DNA of 13,984 nucleotides from an uncultured Amylibacter sp. (GTDB taxonomy: Bacteria; Pseudomonadota; Alphaproteobacteria; Rhodobacterales; Rhodobacteraceae). The stretch is taken from NCBI GenBank assembly GCA_938001995.1, contig CALLAV010000221.1, forward strand, positions 1 through 13,984, written 5' to 3'. A program made the translations under genes and the position numbers. Below, in pieces: positions 13,102 to 13,984 of this stretch. Within the stretch, counting starts at the first letter, position 1; the number at the start of each line of letters is the position of its first letter. The notes beneath the pieces were generated by a model, which did not search any database, was not told where the DNA came from, and was given only the letters and a program-made list of their open reading frames with translations.

Positions 13102-13230
13102 ATGAAATATCTTTTTCTTACTGCTTTGTTTACGGCTTTTGCAGCGATGCCATTTCAAGCAACGGCCCACTCAGGTGGCACAAACGCTGCTGGATGTCAT
13201 GCGGGGTCCCAGCCGTATCACTGTCACTGA
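13102..13230 (+). CDS. Small secreted His/Cys-rich peptide (42 aa precursor, about 20 aa mature)
   Basis: An ATG at 13102 is preceded by GGAG at 13092-13095 (6-nt spacing) and opens a 42-codon gene ending at TGA 13228-13230. Residues 1-22 form a textbook Sec signal: MKY, then the hydrophobic LFLTALFTAFAAM, then an A-T-A cleavage site. The predicted mature peptide is HSGGTNAAGCHAGSQPYHCH: two Cys, four His, and a free N-terminal His. The pattern HSGG-x4-GCH...YHCH recurs, to my knowledge, in small secreted or cell-envelope proteins with a YHYH/YHCH-type ending. Metal binding, or one disulfide between C10 and C19 of the mature form, is plausible but unproven. It has its own candidate promoter and CtrA-like boxes and converges on cobO 33 bp away. 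Confidence 0.75.
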   Translation: MKYLFLTALFTAFAAMPFQATAHSGGTNAAGCHAGSQPYHCH

Positions 13231-13263
13231 TGTTCGCTTAAGTTTCGGTCAATAAGGGGTGGA

Positions 13264-13872
13264 TTAAAACTCGACCCCAATTTGCGCCTTGATCCCCGAT
13301 CTAAACGGATGCTTCACCAGCTCCATTTCGGTCACCAGATCGGCAATCTCGATCAGCTCTTCTTTTGCATTCCGCCCAGTTAGGACCACGTGGGTCATCT
13401 CGGGTTTTTCCTCGACAAGGAATTCTACCACGTCGTTGATATCGATGTAGTCATAGCGCAGGGCGATGTTGATTTCATCGAGCAGAACCATTTTGTTGCT
13501 CTCGTCGCGGATCAGTTCTTTGGCTTTCTCCCAAGCGGCTTGGGCCATTTCAGTGTCGCGGGTTTTGTCTTGGGTTTCCCAGGTGAAGCCTTCGCCCATG
13601 GTGTGGAACGCGCATTTGTCGGCGAATGTGCCAAGGATAAGGTCCCGTTCGCCTGTGGACATGCCGCCTTTGATAAACTGGACGACGCCGCACTTCATGT
13701 CGTGAGCGATGCAGCGAAAGATCATGCCAAACGCAGAGGAGGATTTGCCTTTGCCTTTGCCAGTGTGGACAATCACAAGGCCCTTTTTGTCCGTTTTGGT
13801 GGCCATGATTTTATCGCGAGCGGCCTTCTTCTTAGCCATTTTCATTGCGTGGCGTTCTGTGTCTTCACTCAT
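13264..13872 (-). CDS. cobO: Cob(I)yrinic acid a,c-diamide adenosyltransferase, CobO/BtuR type
   Basis: This 202-residue cytoplasmic enzyme transfers the 5'-deoxyadenosyl group from ATP to the Co(I) corrinoid during adenosylcobalamin synthesis or salvage. The N-terminal 30 residues are Lys-rich and probably flexible. The modified P-loop is VHTGKGKGKSSSAFG (35-49). MGEGFTW (92-98) forms the corrinoid/ATP-side loop. VLLDEIN (129-135) is Walker B. The C-terminus HPFRSGIKAQIGVEF is the family's strongly kept ending. The length is normal for CobO. AGGAGG lies 5 nt upstream of the ATG. No cobalamin riboswitch is visible in the 112 bp available upstream. A minus-strand open frame overlaps its first 8 bases, so it may be the second gene of an operon continuing off the right edge. 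Confidence 0.95.
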   Translation of the reverse strand: MSEDTERHAMKMAKKKAARDKIMATKTDKKGLVIVHTGKGKGKSSSAFGMIFRCIAHDMKCGVVQFIKGGMSTGERDLILGTFADKCAFHTMGEGFTWETQDKTRDTEMAQAAWEKAKELIRDESNKMVLLDEINIALRYDYIDINDVVEFLVEEKPEMTHVVLTGRNAKEELIEIADLVTEMELVKHPFRSGIKAQIGVEF

Positions 13873-13984
13873 GGGAGCCTCCTGTGATGCGGCCCCGACT
13901 ATTGCGTGATGGCAGCGCGACGTCCAGAGCCAAGTTCTTGGTGATCGCGGATTTCTGTTCTATGCTGGGTTGATTAGACGACCA
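13865..13984 (-). CDS. Possible 3' end of an unknown gene upstream of cobO (partial)
   Basis: One minus-strand frame is open from the right edge to a TGA at 13865-13867, ending RGRITGGSHE and overlapping the cobO start by 8 bp (ATGAGTGA). The other two frames contain stops. Thirty-nine residues of open frame can occur by chance and I recognise no family, but an 8-bp overlap with cobO is typical of an operon partner. The cobO ribosome-binding site would lie inside it. Confidence 0.3.
   Translation of the reverse strand, partial: WSSNQPSIEQKSAITKNLALDVALPSRNSRGRITGGSHE

Noticed and set aside
13390..13887. 165-codon plus-strand frame opposite cobO
   Set aside because: Antisense to a textbook CobO protein with P-loop and conserved C-terminus.
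13873..13984. Cobalamin riboswitch ahead of cobO
   Set aside because: No B12-box-like conserved block is visible in the 112 bp available. A riboswitch farther upstream cannot be excluded.

Overview
The window looks like chromosomal DNA from a marine Rhodobacteraceae (Roseobacter-group) alphaproteobacterium. This is inferred from moderately GC-rich coding sequence, the particular mix of gene families, a CobO-type corrinoid adenosyltransferase, and CtrA-like boxes; no marker gene is present to fix the genus. No rRNA, tRNA, CRISPR array, transposase or phage gene is visible. Genes are tightly packed on both strands. The longest stretch without a gene is about 266 bp (5891-6156).

Left part (1-5890), mostly core functions. 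It holds a major facilitator transporter running off the left edge (minus strand), then a divergent ZapE/AFG1-type ATPase. Convergent to ZapE is an MltB-like lytic transglycosylase with a C-terminal peptidoglycan-binding domain. Next is a YafY-type HTH/WYL regulator, transcribed divergently from a two-gene operon (GST-like protein plus DUF1801 protein). A near-perfect 23-bp palindrome sits between regulator and operon. A small NADPH-dependent FMN reductase converges on the DUF1801 gene and overlaps its end by 8 bp.

Middle part (about 6067-12956), the most distinctive region. It is a five-gene, same-strand, tightly spaced or overlapping cluster behind a plausible sigma-70-like promoter. The genes are: a fusion of a DXD (OCH1/Gly_transf_sug-like) glycosyltransferase to a class I methyltransferase; a serine-hydrolase-like alpha/beta protein; a GT2-type glycosyltransferase; a 752-residue protein with a degenerate GT2-like module followed by an intact one; and a sulfotransferase-like protein with an altered 5'-phosphosulfate loop. 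Together they look like a pathway that builds and decorates a surface or exported glycan. No export or polymerisation gene lies in the window, so the product is unknown.

Right part (12957-13984). An AT-rich intergenic region leads to a previously easy-to-miss 42-codon gene. It encodes a signal peptide followed by a mature peptide of only about 20 residues, rich in His and Cys. Its leader contains three TTAA blocks spaced exactly 11 bp apart (two overlapping CtrA-type TTAA-N7-TTAA boxes) with a GANTC (CcrM) site inside the second box. This suggests cell-cycle or CtrA control. Convergent to it is cobO. A short reading frame that may be the tail of another gene overlaps the cobO start at the right edge.
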